The notes under the pieces: generated by a model
Seen by the model: only the letters and a program-made list of their open reading frames with translations
The model's database searches: none
What the model was told of the DNA's origin: nothing
Assembly: GCA_905221605.1 (NCBI GenBank)
Contig: CAJNDS010000530.1
Coordinates: 1 to 22,500, forward strand
Origin: Symbiodinium natans
Taxonomy: Eukaryota > Sar > Dinophyceae > Suessiales > Symbiodiniaceae
Reading direction: 5' to 3'
DNA: 22,500 nt
Shown: in pieces, positions 21,266-22,500 of the stretch
Layout of the letters: the number at the start of each line of letters is the position of its first letter
Numbering within the stretch: the first letter of the stretch is position 1
Translations under genes and position numbers: made by a program

Positions 21266-21281
21266 AAACGGAGCTGTGTGC

Positions 21282-21350
21282 GCGTCGGGTTGCCAGCCGC
21301 TGCTCGGCACGCTCCAGGTCGCCCCGAAGCTCTGAGTGGGTGGCGTCCGC
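21282..21350 (-). CDS. Coiled-coil exon, family I (23 codons)
   Basis: Exon of 69 nt with acceptor ACCCGAG|GCGGAC and an apparent GC donor, CGC|GCACAC, in phase 0 at both ends. The peptide begins ADATHSELRGDLERAEQR and ends LATRR. Gap-free alignment with 5620-5688 and 2666-2734, about 16-19 kb away, supports a common, repeatedly duplicated exon. Most 5' recognised exon of the putative gene. Confidence 0.68.
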
Positions 21351-22500
21351 CTCGGGTTGTTGTTGGGGCCACAGGGTGGGGGGAAATGCCAAAAAGAAAC
21401 TCTGAAATCTGCGCTCCTTTCTGTGATGCTCTAAAACCCAATAAGAGAGAATACAAAATGTCCCAAGGTTCTACCTAGGGTTTAGGGTTGGGGTTTATGC
21501 CCTAATACACCCTAAACCCTAAACAACAGCCGGCTTGCCAACGCAGACGACCCGCCAATGCCAACTTGTCCCCTGAGAATCCCTTTAGTGTATACTTGGG
21601 CCCCCAATCATCAGGCAGTGTACTATGAAGGCTCTAGGATACTTCCTAACTCGACCGTTTAAAGATGCTGACAGAGCCTTTCACTACCCTTAAGGGCCCC
21701 TTTAGCCTGTTTAGGTTCAGCCCTGTGTCACGGCCTTCAGCGCCTGTTTGTGCGCAGAACACCCTCGATCCACATCTGTCCCATTTGGCGCTTCTACTCG
21801 AACTCGAAACTGCAAACTCGCGCACACACACACACACCTACACCAAGAACCCCAGAGAGCTGTTTCTGCCTCAAGAGATAGGACCCCTTTTCATTCGTCG
21901 GTTGTCGGGCTCCCCTGTTGCACTCAGTTCCCGAATATCAGGGTAACACCAAAATACTACGACAACCATTGAGAGAAATTACCACATAGGGTGCAGTGTA
22001 GGGTTATGTCAAAGGCACAACTCTCTGGACTGAACTATTGCAAACCCTCAACCCTTGCGGCAACTAATCCTTGATTCGGGTTCAGTGTTTAGGGTCTGGG
22101 GTTTAAGTCTGGGTCTAGGGTTTAGGACCGAATCAAATCGGGAACTTCCCCCCGAACAAAAAAACAACAACATAAACAAAAAAGGGGGTGTAAGCCTAAA
22201 TCCCAACCGTTCCACGACGGCCAATGTGGAAACGCACCAAAGACCTTAAGACCCTAAGAACCCTCATCCCTAATTCATGAAGTCAACCCTTTCCCGAAGG
22301 CTCTGAGGACTCGTGTTTTCGGGTTGTCGGGCCCACAGGCCTTCTTGAACAAGGCTTTCGGGCTATTTTCGAGAACCTAACACCATGCGCGAAACCCCTA
22401 ATATCCTAAACCCCCAATACCCTACACCCTTAACCCCCGCAAAAACCCTAAACCCCCTAAACCGCTCCAAAGCCCCCAAAACCCCTCCAAGCCCCCTGAA
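21351..22500. other. Mostly unique-looking sequence, no gene accepted
   Basis: TTTAGGG remnant at 21477-21495; ATACTTGGGCCCC (21591-21603) from the ME3 palindrome family; a CA microsatellite (21821-21836); decayed TTTAGGG at 22080-22125 and CCCTAAA at 22400-22460. Overlapping frames on both strands at 21646-21972 have no domain. No family I-IV exon was found, so the 5' part of the putative gene may lie beyond the window. Confidence 0.5.

Noticed and set aside
21646-21972. Overlapping 63-, 74- and 93-codon frames near the right end
   Set aside because: Three frames on two strands are open at once, include a CA microsatellite and show no domain, as expected by chance.
1-22500. tRNA, rRNA or snRNA genes
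   Set aside because: I looked for conserved tRNA box sequences and rRNA-like stretches and saw none; a covariance-model scan would be decisive but could not be run.

Overview
This is a eukaryotic nuclear window with no bacterial features. Its dominant component is interstitial telomere-type repeat, TTTAGGG on one strand and CCCTAAA on the other, in dozens of clean arrays of about 40-140 bp plus a large amount of decayed derivative (TTTGGGG, TTCAGGG, TTAGGGC and similar). This heptamer is the plant/algal telomere unit and is also used by dinoflagellates. Very short exons, acceptors of the form AG|G, frequent apparent GC donors, G/C homopolymers up to 31 nt and small palindromic elements fit a dinoflagellate, perhaps Symbiodiniaceae (my estimate about 0.6). 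A green alga with a repeat-inflated genome is the main alternative. No long gene is visible. Most long open frames are read-through of repeat and were left out.

The coding signal is a series of short GC-rich islands (about 36-87 nt), nearly all readable on the minus strand, separated by repeat-filled putative introns. Most encode Glu/Ala/Leu/Arg-rich, coiled-coil-like peptides and fall into related families. Family I is 69 nt with an ADA...LR.EL.RVE..LE pattern: 298, 2666, 5620, 9192 and 21282, with 6491 similar in length. Family II is about 54-59 nt with a .QL....REKDAA..Q pattern: 2503, 5143, 7705, 19898, and weaker copies at 8389 and 18383. Family III is 40 nt, AEKAAAVPAADED. Family IV is 66 nt, ASSAELAKLRAQLEELQSLS. 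Several consecutive exons form I-then-II pairs, and 9.9-14.4 kb is an alternating IV-III array with four IV and four III copies. I read this as part of one large minus-strand coiled-coil gene (or a decayed remnant) grown by exon duplication. No start codon, promoter or poly(A) site was identified.

At 14690-15164 a different minus-strand pair of exons encodes what looks like a hAT transposase C-terminal dimerisation segment. It is joined in frame across a 64-nt intron, made almost wholly of telomere repeat, to an unrecognised globular segment.

The repeats are organised around the exons. In roughly half of the exons the plus strand reads CCCTAAA array - exon - TTTAGGG array. An intron between two such exons therefore begins and ends, in the sense strand, with complementary telomere repeat and could fold back on itself. 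Some introns are little more than one array, and in three cases the array's own GTTTAG appears to supply the donor. Between the exons lie small inverted-repeat elements: four copies of a GGACTGTTGGTAT hairpin family, a TAGGACCCAGAG terminal-repeat family with one nested insertion, a GGGGTACCCT palindrome and others.

The left end (1-2.8 kb) holds sparse exons in repeat. 2.8-4.6 kb is almost pure telomere-like repeat. 4.6-9.8 kb is sparse family I/II exons. 9.9-14.4 kb is the IV-III array. 14.7-15.2 kb is the hAT-like segment. 15.2-22.5 kb is sparse exons, mobile-element relics and decayed repeat.
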